Positions 41,712-50,481 are shown, counted from the stretch's first letter. The stretch is DNA of 53,460 bases from Candidatus Thalassospirochaeta sargassi (GCA_028532855.1 JAQQAL010000034.1:1-53460), one strand, 5' to 3'. Program-made: numbers and translations. The notes: generated by a model not told the origin, from the sequence alone.

Positions 41712-42813
41712 TATTCCTCCTGCCAACAAGAACTCTCTCTATCACTTCCAGAAAATGTCGGTTTTCATCGGGCAGCCGCACCCCTATCCGGCAGAACCCG
41801 GGCGCACCCATCGAGCTGCAGTCCCTGATCCGGACACCCGCATCAAGCATCGCCTCAGAAAAGCTTTTCCCATCGGGCATCCTTGGACTTTTAAAAAAAA
41901 CAAAGTTACCGGAATCAACACCGGAAGAGGCGGGAATATCCAGCTTCAGCCCGAGCATCGCCTCAACAAGATCTTTTTTCATAAGCGAAACCTTTCGCCA
42001 ACTCTCTTTGAAGTATTCTATCTCAGTAAAAAGCACTATCCCAGCCTCCTGAGCGGGACGGCTGACGCTCCAGCCTGGTTTCAGCAGACTCAGCTTTCTG
42101 ATAACATCTGATTCAGCATTGATACAGCCGAGACGCAGCCCCGGAATTCCGAAGTCCTTGGTAAGAGATCTCACAAAAACAACATTACTCAAATGCGGGA
42201 GGGTTTCAGACAGGGGCAAAGCTTCGGAGAAGGCGGCATAAGCCTCATCAATAATCAGGGTACCGCCGTAAAACCGGAGGGTATCTGCAATTGAAAGCGT
42301 CAGCTCCGTATCAAAAACCGTTCCTGTCGGGTTATTCGGGCTGCACAGCCATATGAGATCCGGTCTATTTTCCGATATATTTCCCAATAATTCTTTTTTA
42401 TCAGGTATAAAAGACTGTTCAGGCTTAAGTGAGCAGCGGCAAATCCGGGCGCCGGCAAGTTTTGAGACCCATTCATAATCACTGTAACAGGGTGATACCA
42501 CCATGGCTGTCGTATTCGTACCGAGAAAAGCCGAGGCAAGCAGGCTGAAGGCCTCGGTTGCTCCGCTTGTCATCAGCAGTCTTTCGGGTGCTATAGAAAA
42601 GTATTCAGAAACAGCTTCGGACAAGCTGCTGTTATCATTATCCGGATACCGGCCTATTTCATCCCAGGCTGAAATATATGCTTTTCGAACAGCTTCAGGG
42701 ATTGGAAAGGGATTGATTGATATGCTGAAGTCAACAACATTTTCGGGAAGGGGTGTTCCGCCATGCACCGGGGCCTGAAGCGAATCAAGTCGTCTGAACA
42801 AACCGCCAGTCAA
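41701..42813 (-). CDS. cobD: L-threonine-O-3-phosphate decarboxylase (CobD-type, PLP)
   Basis: This PLP enzyme (370 residues) supplies (R)-1-aminopropan-2-ol phosphate, the linker of cobalamin. It has VHGGTPLPENVVDFSISINPFP at the start, CSPNNPTGTVFD, IIDEAYAAFSE with the cofactor Asp, and VRSLTKDFGIPGLRLG with the Schiff-base Lys. Histidinol-phosphate aminotransferase is the closest alternative, but HGG near the N-terminus and the cob context favour the decarboxylase. The start is TTG (42811-42813) overlapping cbiB by 4 bp; its ribosome site is weak. Confidence 0.92.
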   Translation of the reverse strand: MTGGLFRRLDSLQAPVHGGTPLPENVVDFSISINPFPIPEAVRKAYISAWDEIGRYPDNDNSSLSEAVSEYFSIAPERLLMTSGATEAFSLLASAFLGTNTTAMVVSPCYSDYEWVSKLAGARICRCSLKPEQSFIPDKKELLGNISENRPDLIWLCSPNNPTGTVFDTELTLSIADTLRFYGGTLIIDEAYAAFSEALPLSETLPHLSNVVFVRSLTKDFGIPGLRLGCINAESDVIRKLSLLKPGWSVSRPAQEAGIVLFTEIEYFKESWRKVSLMKKDLVEAMLGLKLDIPASSGVDSGNFVFFKSPRMPDGKSFSEAMLDAGVRIRDCSSMGAPGFCRIGVRLPDENRHFLEVIERVLVGRRNNDC

Positions 42814-43790
42814 AACAGAACCCCAGCCGCAAGGATAATCAGTACAGCCAGAATCACAAGGGCGGAAGCTGCTGCTCCCTTTATAACCCTGATGATCCGC
42901 TCAATATCTACCCTGTCAGGCAGAGACTCACCACCGCTAATCGAATAGTGACTGGCTTTCACCAGGCGTAAACCCAGCGCTCCGGCCGCTGCAGACATAG
43001 TCCAGCCCGCATTAGGACTTTCGGTAACCCTGTGTTCGCGTAACATTGTTTTAAACGCATTTTTGCCTGAACAGTCCGGCTGCATAGCTGCCGACAAAGA
43101 TATCAGCAGCGCAGCTATCCTGGCAGGGATAAAATTCAGCAGATCATCAAATCTGGCTGCAAACTTTCCAAGCCATTCGTATTTCTCATTCCTGTACCCC
43201 ATCATTGAATCACAAGTATTGGCAAAGCGATATGCAAGGGCAGCTCCGACCCCCCCGACGAAAAGAAAGAACCAGGGGGCAATAATCGAGTCCGTAAGAT
43301 TTTCTGCTACTGATTCAATCACAGCTGCCGCGATTTCATTCTCATTGAGGTCTGAAGTATCACGGCTGACAAGGTGTGTTGCCGTTCTGCGGCGCGCATC
43401 TTTAAGGTTTTCAGCTTTCAGGGCGTCATTCACCGTCCCGGCGGCTTTCAGAAGTCCAGTGAGACTGAATGAGCTTTTAATTAAAAATACGGTGATAAGT
43501 CCGGTTAGAATCCAGGTCACGGAAAAAGGAGCAGCTGCGGCAAACCATGCGGCAATCAGCCCTGATGCAGCTCCGACCAGCGCCAGCCCGCAGATTACTA
43601 TTACAGTTCCACCCAGAAACCTTAAAGCCCTGTGACTGTACGCATCTACAATATCTATACCGCGCCGGATGCCTGTCCCCATCCAGACAACGGGGTGCAT
43701 AATGCCGGGATATTCACCTGCAAAAATATCAAATAAAAAAGCCGCGGCAAACAGCGGCCAGATGTAAAGCGTATCAACCAATATGGGCAT
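42810..43790 (-). CDS. cbiB: Adenosylcobinamide-phosphate synthase
   Basis: This membrane protein (326 residues) attaches aminopropanol phosphate to adenosylcobyric acid. Typical segments are FDIFAGEYPGIMHPVVWMG near the start, ATHLVSRDTSDLNENEIAAAVIESVAENLTDSIIAPWF, ANTCDSMMGYRNEKYEWLGKFAARFDDLLNFIPARI, and ESPNAGWTMSAAAGALGL. It is first in the cobalamin operon, 70 bp downstream of rex on the same strand. The gap is too short for a cobalamin riboswitch and none is seen. GGAGG lies eleven bases upstream of the chosen ATG. Confidence 0.95.
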   Translation of the reverse strand: MPILVDTLYIWPLFAAAFLFDIFAGEYPGIMHPVVWMGTGIRRGIDIVDAYSHRALRFLGGTVIVICGLALVGAASGLIAAWFAAAAPFSVTWILTGLITVFLIKSSFSLTGLLKAAGTVNDALKAENLKDARRRTATHLVSRDTSDLNENEIAAAVIESVAENLTDSIIAPWFFLFVGGVGAALAYRFANTCDSMMGYRNEKYEWLGKFAARFDDLLNFIPARIAALLISLSAAMQPDCSGKNAFKTMLREHRVTESPNAGWTMSAAAGALGLRLVKASHYSISGGESLPDRVDIERIIRVIKGAAASALVILAVLIILAAGVLF

Positions 43791-43860
43791 ACGGCATTAT
43801 GCCTCCGAACATGATAATTTGATTGTAAAATTCTATTTTCTTCTGGCTTTATCGGAGATT

Positions 43861-44505
43861 CTAATCGAACCGTCCAAGCCTGACAGACAGTACAGCAAGA
43901 CCGGAGGAAATATCCTCCCTCTGGACAACCACAGAATCAGGAACATGCAGCTTTATCGGCGAAAAATTCCAGATGCCGCTTATCCCGGCTTCTACCAGTC
44001 TATCGGCAACCTCCTGAGCACCGCTGCTCGGAACAGTGATGATTCCCAGTTTCACCTGCATCCTCTTTGCCAGATCAGGAAGCTTTTCAAGTGAAAGAAT
44101 CTCTTTTTCATGTATAGTTTTACCGATCACATTTGGAGAAATATCAAATGCCGCAACAATATCAAGCCCGTGACGCTGAAAACCGCCGTAGCCCAACAGG
44201 GCCGAACCGAGTGCACCAGCGCCAACAAGAAACGCTTCAGTAAGATTATTCCAGCCTAGAAAATCATATATTGTCGATATCAATTCATCTACTTTAAAAC
44301 CCTTTTTGGGTTTTCCGATTATACCCGTATGCGCGAGATCTTTTCGCACCTGTATGGGCTTAAGAAACAGAACCTCTGAAAAATCAGTCGTTGATATCCA
44401 TTCCTTCCCTTCCCGGGCAAATTCTTCAAGAACAGTCAGATACAGAGGCAGCCGTCTGACGGACGGAAGCGGTGCGCTGTTTTTTAACATTTCATTATCA
44501 CTCAA
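43861..44505 (-). CDS. rex: Redox-sensing transcriptional repressor Rex
   Basis: This 214-residue repressor senses the NADH/NAD+ ratio. The N-terminal winged helix includes VRRLPLYLTVLEEFAREG and FLKPIQVRKDLAHTGIIGKPKKGF. The Rossmann domain has FLVGAGALGSALLGYGGFQRHGLDIVAAFD and GIITVPSSGAQEVADRLVEAGISGIWNFSPIKL, followed by the C-terminal domain-swap helix. The start is TTG (44503-44505) with AGGGG seven bases upstream; the ATG at residue 6 is an alternative. In fermenters Rex usually controls NADH-recycling genes, none of which are adjacent. Confidence 0.95.
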   Translation of the reverse strand: MSDNEMLKNSAPLPSVRRLPLYLTVLEEFAREGKEWISTTDFSEVLFLKPIQVRKDLAHTGIIGKPKKGFKVDELISTIYDFLGWNNLTEAFLVGAGALGSALLGYGGFQRHGLDIVAAFDISPNVIGKTIHEKEILSLEKLPDLAKRMQVKLGIITVPSSGAQEVADRLVEAGISGIWNFSPIKLHVPDSVVVQREDISSGLAVLSVRLGRFD

Positions 44506-44525
44506 TATGTTACCCCTTAATCCTT

Positions 44526-44569
44526 AATCACTGGTAAGTTATTTTACCATATAGTGATTCTTTTATCAA
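44526..44569 (-). promoter_or_regulatory. rex promoter with overlapping inverted repeat
   Basis: On the minus strand TTGATA (44564-44569), 17 bp, TAAAAT (44541-44546). The -10 box lies inside TGGTAA-6 nt-TTACCA (44532-44549). Flanking AATCACT and AGTGATT extend this into a longer, bulged inverted repeat (44526-44557). It could be an operator, perhaps for Rex itself, but it does not match the common Rex consensus TTGTGA-N8-TCACAA. Confidence 0.6.
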
Positions 44570-44635
44570 TCTGGATAGATTTTTATCAGATTTCATAACT
44601 TTTTTGTCTTCATTAGATTTTAACACCTAAAGTAA

Positions 44636-44664
44636 TTGATAAAGTTAAAAAATCGCACTATAGT
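44636..44664 (+). promoter_or_regulatory. Promoter of the unknown lipoprotein gene
   Basis: TTGATA (44636-44641), 17 bp, TATAGT (44659-44664), followed by an AGGAG ribosome site at 44693-44697, six bases from the ATG. All elements are near consensus, suggesting strong expression. Confidence 0.75.
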
Positions 44665-44703
44665 TTTTAAATATAGAAAACTAAAAAATTTCAGGAGAAA
44701 AAA

Positions 44704-45267
44704 ATGAAAAAACTTGTTGTAATCATGCTTCTCGTAATGGTTGTATTTGGTGTAACTTCATGTTCCACTACATACGACAAAAAAATGCTTATGACCGGCG
44801 TCAGTAAAATGACAACTGAACCCCAGGCCATGTGGGCAAGACCTACCGAAGTAACATATGAAATCATGGGCGATGTTGAAGGAACTGCGGAATACAAACT
44901 TCTTTTCGGCATACTCCCTCTCGGCGATGCACCGAAAACTGAGTTCAGTATCTTCGGAAACAACGCGGCAAACAGCCCAGGTATCAAGCTTGCTGCATAT
45001 GATGCATGTAAGACTATCGGTGCCGATGGCATCTATCTTACCTCAGTTTACACTGAATCAAAGAGCGGTCTCTTTGTTAACTCTGAACTCGTTACTATCA
45101 AGGGGAAGGCCCTCAAGCTTGTTGATCTTGGCACAGTAGACCAGGAAAGAGCTGATACAGTAAGATACCTTGAAGCTGCAGGCGGTCTTAACCAGGACAA
45201 TACTGCTCCGAACCTTACAAGCGGTTCAGCTTTCAGCGCACTTAGTTCACTTTTTACTGTTAAATAA
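44704..45267 (+). CDS. Predicted lipoprotein of unknown function
   Basis: This 187-residue protein starts MKKLVVIMLLVMVVFGVTSC, a lipoprotein signal peptide with lipobox VTSC and the lipidated Cys at residue 20. The mature part is short, mixed alpha/beta in character, and has no domain I recognise. Segments such as KLLFGILPLGDAPKTEFSIFG and AAYDACKTIGADGIYLTSVYTES recall small periplasmic TRL-like or YbjQ-like stress lipoproteins, but I cannot assign a family. It is a single gene with its own strong promoter and a near-perfect terminator, which points to an abundant envelope protein. Confidence 0.88.
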   Translation: MKKLVVIMLLVMVVFGVTSCSTTYDKKMLMTGVSKMTTEPQAMWARPTEVTYEIMGDVEGTAEYKLLFGILPLGDAPKTEFSIFGNNAANSPGIKLAAYDACKTIGADGIYLTSVYTESKSGLFVNSELVTIKGKALKLVDLGTVDQERADTVRYLEAAGGLNQDNTAPNLTSGSAFSALSSLFTVK

Positions 45268-45281
45268 ACTATATAAAATAG

Positions 45282-45321
45282 AAAAAGCTGTCTGTTCAGA
45301 AGAATGGACAGCTTTTTTTTT
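45282..45321. terminator. Bidirectional terminator between the lipoprotein and RND exporter genes
   Basis: AAAAAGCTGTC (45282-45292) and GACAGCTTTTT (45307-45317) form a perfect 11-bp stem with a 14-nt loop. The plus strand continues into a T-run to 45321 and the minus strand has TTTTT, so it can end both converging transcripts. Confidence 0.9.
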
Positions 45322-45341
45322 GTCTTGCGCTAATAACCAGA

Positions 45342-47657
45342 TTATGAACGTCGAATGTCTTTAATCCTGCTGTAAGCAGCAAGAAATGCCGGCAGAAACA
45401 GCAGGGTTGAAATCATGGCGGCCGCAAGACTTATAGAGACAAGCAGGCCGAAGTAGACTATGGGTTTAAAACTTGCGAAACCCAGAATAGAGAACCCTGC
45501 AACAATAGAAACCGTTGTAAGAATAATGGGGCGGCCGGTTATCTGATAGGATTCAACAATAGCCGGACGTCTGTCCCGGCCGTTTAAGGCAAGCCGGCTA
45601 CGGTATTGAAGCAGAAAATGAATAGCATCGTCAACGCCTACCCCTATTGCAACATTCGAGACAAGAACAGTGGTAACATCAAGCGGGATGGAAAACAGAA
45701 CCATCATTATATAATTCAATGCAATAGCAAACACAAGCGGAATAAGTGAACAGAAACCCATAAGTACCGAACGAAAGAAAATCATTGAAACTATCACAAT
45801 CAATACCATAGCTATACTTGTAGAAAGCAGCTGATCTCGATGTATCTGTCTTCCAGCTTCATAAAACAGGACGGTATTGCCCCAGATATGTGAAGCTCCG
45901 GCTTCCGGAAAAGCAGCATCAACCTTCATCTGCAGATCCTCAATCAATTCCAGAATATCCCTGTCTGCTATGGTTTTCCCTGTCTCGCTGTCATATACCT
46001 TTAAAAACAGGGTAACCTGTGAATAATCTCCGCTGACAAAGTCTGCATCTGCAGCATAGGTAATATCCCGGTCTCCCATTAGATTGAAATACCTTGAAAG
46101 CAGCATTATCAGCCCACGATTTTGAGGCAGACCTTCTTCATTGAACATCACTCCGTTAATCTGCTCTAAAATAGTATAAAACGACATTACCCCGAGAACA
46201 TCAGGGATTTCCCGGATACTGTCCTGGAGCGCATCTACCTCAGCCATTACATCAGGCCTGAGAAAATACCTGTTCTCTCCTTCAGGAGCAATCAGGGTTA
46301 TATTCAAAGACTGTCCGCCACCGGAACTCTCGGTAATCTTTGCTGAATCACTGACTATCTTGTCATCTGCCGGGAAATAATCTACATAATCAACCTTACG
46401 ACTTATCTCCGGGTAAAGAAGTACAGCACATAGTATAGACACTATGAAAATTATTATAAATACAGGATAAAACCGCAAAACAAGCTTACTTATGCCTCCG
46501 ATCAGCCTGTTAAGCGGACCATAGGCAATTCGCTCCCTTTGAGCATCGCGGGGCGGGGAAAGTTTAGATAAAAGTGAGGGAAGGAAAAAAAGCGACAAAA
46601 TTATGCAGGCGAGGATTCCAAAACTGACGGAAAGACCAAATTCCCTTATCGGTGCAATTGTCGTAAACAGCAGACTGCAGAATCCGATTATTGTTGTTAC
46701 CCCTGCAAGAACTACGGTTTTTAAAACATGAGACACTGCAATACATATCTCAAAAGCGGTATCAGCACCCTGTCCCGACTGTCCGAATTCACGGAAATAT
46801 TCGCTGAGGATATGAACCGTATATGAGCTGCCTATCGCAAGCACGATAGTCGGAAGCACAACACTTACAACCGTCAGTTTGTACCCGAGAGTCGCGGCAA
46901 AGCCAAGAGCCCATACGGCGCCGAAGGCAACTGTTATGATTGGAAGCAGTACAGCCCGAAAGGACCGAAAACTCAGGAATAAAACAATTAGAATTACGAT
47001 AACGGCCAGCACAACCAGCAGCATAAGGTCTTTCTGAATGTAACCGGTCGTCTTAGCAGCAAAGGGCAGATCCCCGGAATGATAGACCTTGAAAACGTCG
47101 TTAAGGGGAGATATCAGCTCTTCGAATTCTGCGGTAAATGCAGCAGGGTTAACATCCGAGGCAGTAACGAATAACGCACTCATAACCCGACCTTCTGCGG
47201 AGGAGATAAAGCCCTGCGCCAGGGGCTCAGTTTTCAGGCGGTTTATGAACAAGGCTGCATCGGTCTCTGTCTCAGGTGCTCCGGCAGTCATGGGCTCAAC
47301 GGAAAACCTGCCTCCGTTATTTCTGAAGGTAATAAAGTTGAAAGGGGTGATACTGCCAGTTACATCCTCCCGTGCCTCAATATTCTGCAGGACTTCATAA
47401 AAGAGCCTCAACTGCTCAAGGTTGATATCATCCTCAGATTCGACCGTAAGATATAAATGCATTTCAAGACTGTCGGTTATACCTGTTTCATTAAACAGTT
47501 GTTCAACTCTATCATTCTGCTGTGGGAAAATACTGTAGAAGTCAGGATCAATAACAGTATCGAGGGCTTTATATCCAAAAAAGGCAGTGATCAGTATTGT
47601 CACAACAATAAACAGATTTGACCGCTTCATAATTGCCTGTAATAATTTAAACATCAT
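45342..47657 (-). CDS. RND-superfamily exporter (MMPL/SSD type)
   Basis: This large membrane protein (771 residues) is built as two repeats, each with one N-terminal membrane helix, a periplasmic domain and a cluster of helices (about residues 200-375 and 615-765). SSD-type segments include VVSVVLPTIVLAIGSSYTVHILSEYF in the first half and VTTVLVSNVAIGVGVDDAIHFLLQYR in the second, with the Asp pair expected for proton coupling. It likely exports lipids or other hydrophobic compounds. No membrane-fusion protein or outer-membrane channel is next to it. The ribosome site is weak. A promoter TTGTCC-17 bp-TATATT (47679-47707, minus) is plausible. Confidence 0.9.
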   Translation of the reverse strand: MMFKLLQAIMKRSNLFIVVTILITAFFGYKALDTVIDPDFYSIFPQQNDRVEQLFNETGITDSLEMHLYLTVESEDDINLEQLRLFYEVLQNIEAREDVTGSITPFNFITFRNNGGRFSVEPMTAGAPETETDAALFINRLKTEPLAQGFISSAEGRVMSALFVTASDVNPAAFTAEFEELISPLNDVFKVYHSGDLPFAAKTTGYIQKDLMLLVVLAVIVILIVLFLSFRSFRAVLLPIITVAFGAVWALGFAATLGYKLTVVSVVLPTIVLAIGSSYTVHILSEYFREFGQSGQGADTAFEICIAVSHVLKTVVLAGVTTIIGFCSLLFTTIAPIREFGLSVSFGILACIILSLFFLPSLLSKLSPPRDAQRERIAYGPLNRLIGGISKLVLRFYPVFIIIFIVSILCAVLLYPEISRKVDYVDYFPADDKIVSDSAKITESSGGGQSLNITLIAPEGENRYFLRPDVMAEVDALQDSIREIPDVLGVMSFYTILEQINGVMFNEEGLPQNRGLIMLLSRYFNLMGDRDITYAADADFVSGDYSQVTLFLKVYDSETGKTIADRDILELIEDLQMKVDAAFPEAGASHIWGNTVLFYEAGRQIHRDQLLSTSIAMVLIVIVSMIFFRSVLMGFCSLIPLVFAIALNYIMMVLFSIPLDVTTVLVSNVAIGVGVDDAIHFLLQYRSRLALNGRDRRPAIVESYQITGRPIILTTVSIVAGFSILGFASFKPIVYFGLLVSISLAAAMISTLLFLPAFLAAYSRIKDIRRS

Positions 47658-47678
47658 TCCAGGAGAATATCATAATTG

Positions 47679-47707
47679 AATATATCCACCCAATACTGAT
47701 AGGACAA
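47679..47707 (-). promoter_or_regulatory. Putative promoter of the RND exporter gene
   Basis: On the minus strand TTGTCC (47702-47707), 17 bp, TATATT (47679-47684). The -35 is only partly matched. The remainder of the 47658-47824 gap has a weak GCAC...GTGC repeat (about 47735-47752) but no clear promoter for the plus-strand gene. Confidence 0.45.
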
Positions 47708-47824
47708 AATAAAGTGTATTTCTGCACTCATTGCACAACCGCGCACGGTGCAGAGGGTTAAGACACCTGAGATTTTTACAAGTAATGAATAGAACAATTT
47801 AGAGTTAGATTTTACCAGTCTGGT

Positions 47825-49045
47825 ATGTTAACCTTGGTTATGACATGCAGATGTGAACTTAGAAAAAAAATCAAAGCGGCTGCTGTTCCATGGATACCTG
47901 AACGCACCGTCTATCTTGATTACAACGCAACAACACCGGTAGACCCGAGGGTACTCGGAGCCTTTGAGAGAGCGTGCAGACAAAGCTGGGGCAACCCCTC
48001 AAGCCTGCATTCAGCCGGCTCGGCAGCATGGAACGAACTTGAGCAGCTGTATAAGGCCGCGGGTTCATTTTTCAATACAGAACCGGAGGGTTTTCATTTC
48101 TGCTCAAGCGGTACTGAAGCCCTGACCGCCGCCATCTTCGGTCTGGCATCCCGCAAAAAGGAGCTATGCTTTATTACCAGCCCGATTGAGCATCAGGCGG
48201 TCAGACACCCGCTATTCCATCTGGGACGACGCAGTCCGGCCGCTCCGGCAGGATACCGCGGATGCGTCCGGACCGTCGGTGTTAACGGCAGCGGAGTGAT
48301 TGAACCGGATAAACTTGACGGAATGCTTCGCGACTCAGGACCGGCTGCAGTGGTCATATCGCCCGTAAACCATGAAACAGGGACGGTTCAGCCGGTGCGC
48401 GAAATAAGCAGGGTAGTACGCGGCCGCGGAGCACTGCTTATACTCGACGGGGTTCAGGCCGCTGCAAGGCTCCAGCCTGCTGAATGGGCACCCTATGCCG
48501 ATATATTCTGCATAAGCGGCCATAAACTCTGTGCACCGAAGGGCACGGCCTTGATCTGGAAAAAACCGGATATCCGCCTGACCCCCCTCAGATTCGGAGG
48601 AAGTCAGGAGGGCGGACTCTTCCCCGGAACCGAAAATGTACCCGGAGCCGCAGCACTGACAGAAGCCCTTCGGCTGCTGAAGAAAGAACAGGCAGACGAG
48701 CTGAGAATGCTGCGTGCCCTGATCCGCGACGGTATTGCAATTCTTGAGAAGGCGGACATAGGTTTCAGGATGGAGAGTCCCCCTGAAGCTGCGCCGGGAG
48801 TGCTGTGCATAAGCCTTGATTATGCCGGCAGTATGGAAAAGCTGATTTTTGAACTCAATAGCAGGAAAATATGTATCAGCCGCTTCTCCGCCTGCTCAGA
48901 GAAACTTGACGGCCCTTCGCCAGTGCTGAAAGCAATGGGCAGGCCCCCGGGGTATAGCGGAAAATCTATCCGGATATCCGCCGGCCGATGGAGTCGCAGG
49001 GACGACTTTTATAAACTTGCAGCAGCACTGAAAGAATGTCTCTGA
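47825..49045 (+). CDS. Cysteine desulfurase family protein (NifS/IscS-like)
   Basis: This fold-type I PLP enzyme (406 residues as drawn) has TVYLDYNATTPVDPRVL, WGNPSSLHSAG, FHFCSSGTEALTAAIFGL, ISPVNHETGTVQPV, LLILDGVQAAARLQP, FCISGHKLCAPKGTALIW with the Schiff-base Lys, and a C-terminal loop ISRFSACSEKLDGPSPVLKAMG holding the candidate catalytic Cys. Family members normally begin near the YLDYNATTP motif, so the first 27 residues may be spurious. No better start or ribosome site was found. No IscU-type scaffold or tRNA-thiolation partner is adjacent, so its role in Fe-S or tRNA sulfur transfer is undefined. Confidence 0.88.
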   Translation: MLTLVMTCRCELRKKIKAAAVPWIPERTVYLDYNATTPVDPRVLGAFERACRQSWGNPSSLHSAGSAAWNELEQLYKAAGSFFNTEPEGFHFCSSGTEALTAAIFGLASRKKELCFITSPIEHQAVRHPLFHLGRRSPAAPAGYRGCVRTVGVNGSGVIEPDKLDGMLRDSGPAAVVISPVNHETGTVQPVREISRVVRGRGALLILDGVQAAARLQPAEWAPYADIFCISGHKLCAPKGTALIWKKPDIRLTPLRFGGSQEGGLFPGTENVPGAAALTEALRLLKKEQADELRMLRALIRDGIAILEKADIGFRMESPPEAAPGVLCISLDYAGSMEKLIFELNSRKICISRFSACSEKLDGPSPVLKAMGRPPGYSGKSIRISAGRWSRRDDFYKLAAALKECL

Positions 49046-49128
49046 TACAAATTACACGGTCTATTAAGACTATAACTGAACCTATTGCTGTATTTTTGAA
49101 ATATCTATAGAGTAAAAATGTGAATGTA

Positions 49129-50481
49129 ATGACAGACCGGCAGAAACAGCTGCTGAATGATAAACCGTCGGTACTCTTTTTTAAGCTTTCCGTTCCGGGA
49201 GTAATCGGCATGCTCGTCTTCGGGTTCTATCAGTTCATCGACGGTGTATTCGTCGGTCAGTTCGTAGGTCCGGCGGGAATGGGAGCAGTAGGCCTTATCT
49301 ACCCCTTTTCGCTCCTTAACAACGGCATATCGGGGCTGATAGGAATCGGGGCATCTTCTGTTGTTTCACGCGCCATCGGGCGGGGTGACAATGAGATCCT
49401 TGAACGGATCTTCCCGGTTGTCTTCATGCTCAATTTGATCATCTGCGCAGTTGTTACCGTATTCTCGATTATTTACGCCCCTCAGGTTGTATCCTTCATG
49501 GGTGGTGAAGGAGAAATGCTGACGCTCGGCGTCCAGTACATGCGGATAGTTATTGCAGGCACTTTTTTTATTAATTTTGCAGCATCAACAAACCTCCTAA
49601 TCCGCTCCGAAGGAATGATCAGAGAAGCCATGATAATATTAGGCGTCGGCGCGGTACTTAACCTTATACTCGACCCGCTGTTCATGCTCGTTTTCGACAT
49701 GGGAATAAGAGGCGCCGCTGCTGCGACAGTCCTGGCTCAGATGGTCAGCATGCTGACAAGCGTACTGTTTCTGAGATCAGAAAAAAGTATAATCAGCGTC
49801 AGCTTCAACCTGAAACACATCTCGGCCGACATTGTAAAACGTATACTGAGAATAGGATTTTCGGGATTCGCATTACCGCTGATGGCAATAGTCGAGATTG
49901 TTACCGCCTACAAAATGCTCGATCTGTTTGCCGGCATCAGCGATGTGATTGCGCTGGGTACAATATTCAAGATTTTCAGCCTGCTTCTTCCCCCGGCATG
50001 GGGAATTGCGCAGGGGATGCAGCCCTTTGTTGGAGTAAACTACGGCGCAGGCAGGATAAAGCGAATGTTCAGCGGTTACAGGTTGTTTACATTTTACGCT
50101 AGTATTTTCACATTGATTTTCTGGTCTGTACTTATGTTCGCTCCGCGATTCGTAACAGGCTTATTTGTAACCGACCCGATTATTCTTGAACAAATCTACC
50201 ACGCACCGAGAATTTTCTTCTGCATGTACCCGCTGTACGGATTCATGTTCAACACCCTGGTTCTGCTGCAGGCAACCGGTTCCGCCAGGCAGGCGGCAGT
50301 CTTTGTGAGCTGCAGGATGGTTCTGTTTTTTATCCCCGTAATGCTGATAGTATGCCCGTTCTACGGGGCAATCGGGGTCTGGATTGCAAACCCGATTGCG
50401 GATATTCTGACCTCTGCATCCGCAGCTATGGCACTCGTCCGGTTCAACAGCAGGCTTAAACCCGATCCGGAATATGTATAA
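49129..50481 (+). CDS. MATE-family multidrug/cation efflux transporter
   Basis: This is a membrane transporter of about 450 residues and twelve hydrophobic segments. N-terminal landmarks are LFFKLSVPGVIGMLVFGFYQFIDGVFVGQFVGPAGMGAVGLIYPF, followed by GIGASSVVSRAIGRGDNE. The second half repeats the fold with AWGIAQGMQPFVGVNYGAGR. It would export drugs or metabolites using a Na+ or H+ gradient. I start at the ATG at 49129 (MTDRQKQ); a GTG three codons earlier is also possible. Neither has a clear ribosome site. The 3' end overlaps the convergent ftsK gene by 26 bp. Confidence 0.92.
   Translation: MTDRQKQLLNDKPSVLFFKLSVPGVIGMLVFGFYQFIDGVFVGQFVGPAGMGAVGLIYPFSLLNNGISGLIGIGASSVVSRAIGRGDNEILERIFPVVFMLNLIICAVVTVFSIIYAPQVVSFMGGEGEMLTLGVQYMRIVIAGTFFINFAASTNLLIRSEGMIREAMIILGVGAVLNLILDPLFMLVFDMGIRGAAAATVLAQMVSMLTSVLFLRSEKSIISVSFNLKHISADIVKRILRIGFSGFALPLMAIVEIVTAYKMLDLFAGISDVIALGTIFKIFSLLLPPAWGIAQGMQPFVGVNYGAGRIKRMFSGYRLFTFYASIFTLIFWSVLMFAPRFVTGLFVTDPIILEQIYHAPRIFFCMYPLYGFMFNTLVLLQATGSARQAAVFVSCRMVLFFIPVMLIVCPFYGAIGVWIANPIADILTSASAAMALVRFNSRLKPDPEYV

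Noticed and set aside
43780-43805. Mini reading frame MPYAHIG ahead of cbiB with well-spaced GGAGG
   Set aside because: Seven codons out of frame with cbiB; could be a coupling leader, but a chance ATG is more likely.
43791-43860. Cobalamin riboswitch upstream of cbiB
   Set aside because: The gap is 70 bp and holds no B12-box-like sequence.
47735-47752. GCAC...GTGC inverted repeat upstream of the cysteine desulfurase gene
   Set aside because: Arms of only four to five bases with no promoter nearby; not distinguishable from chance.
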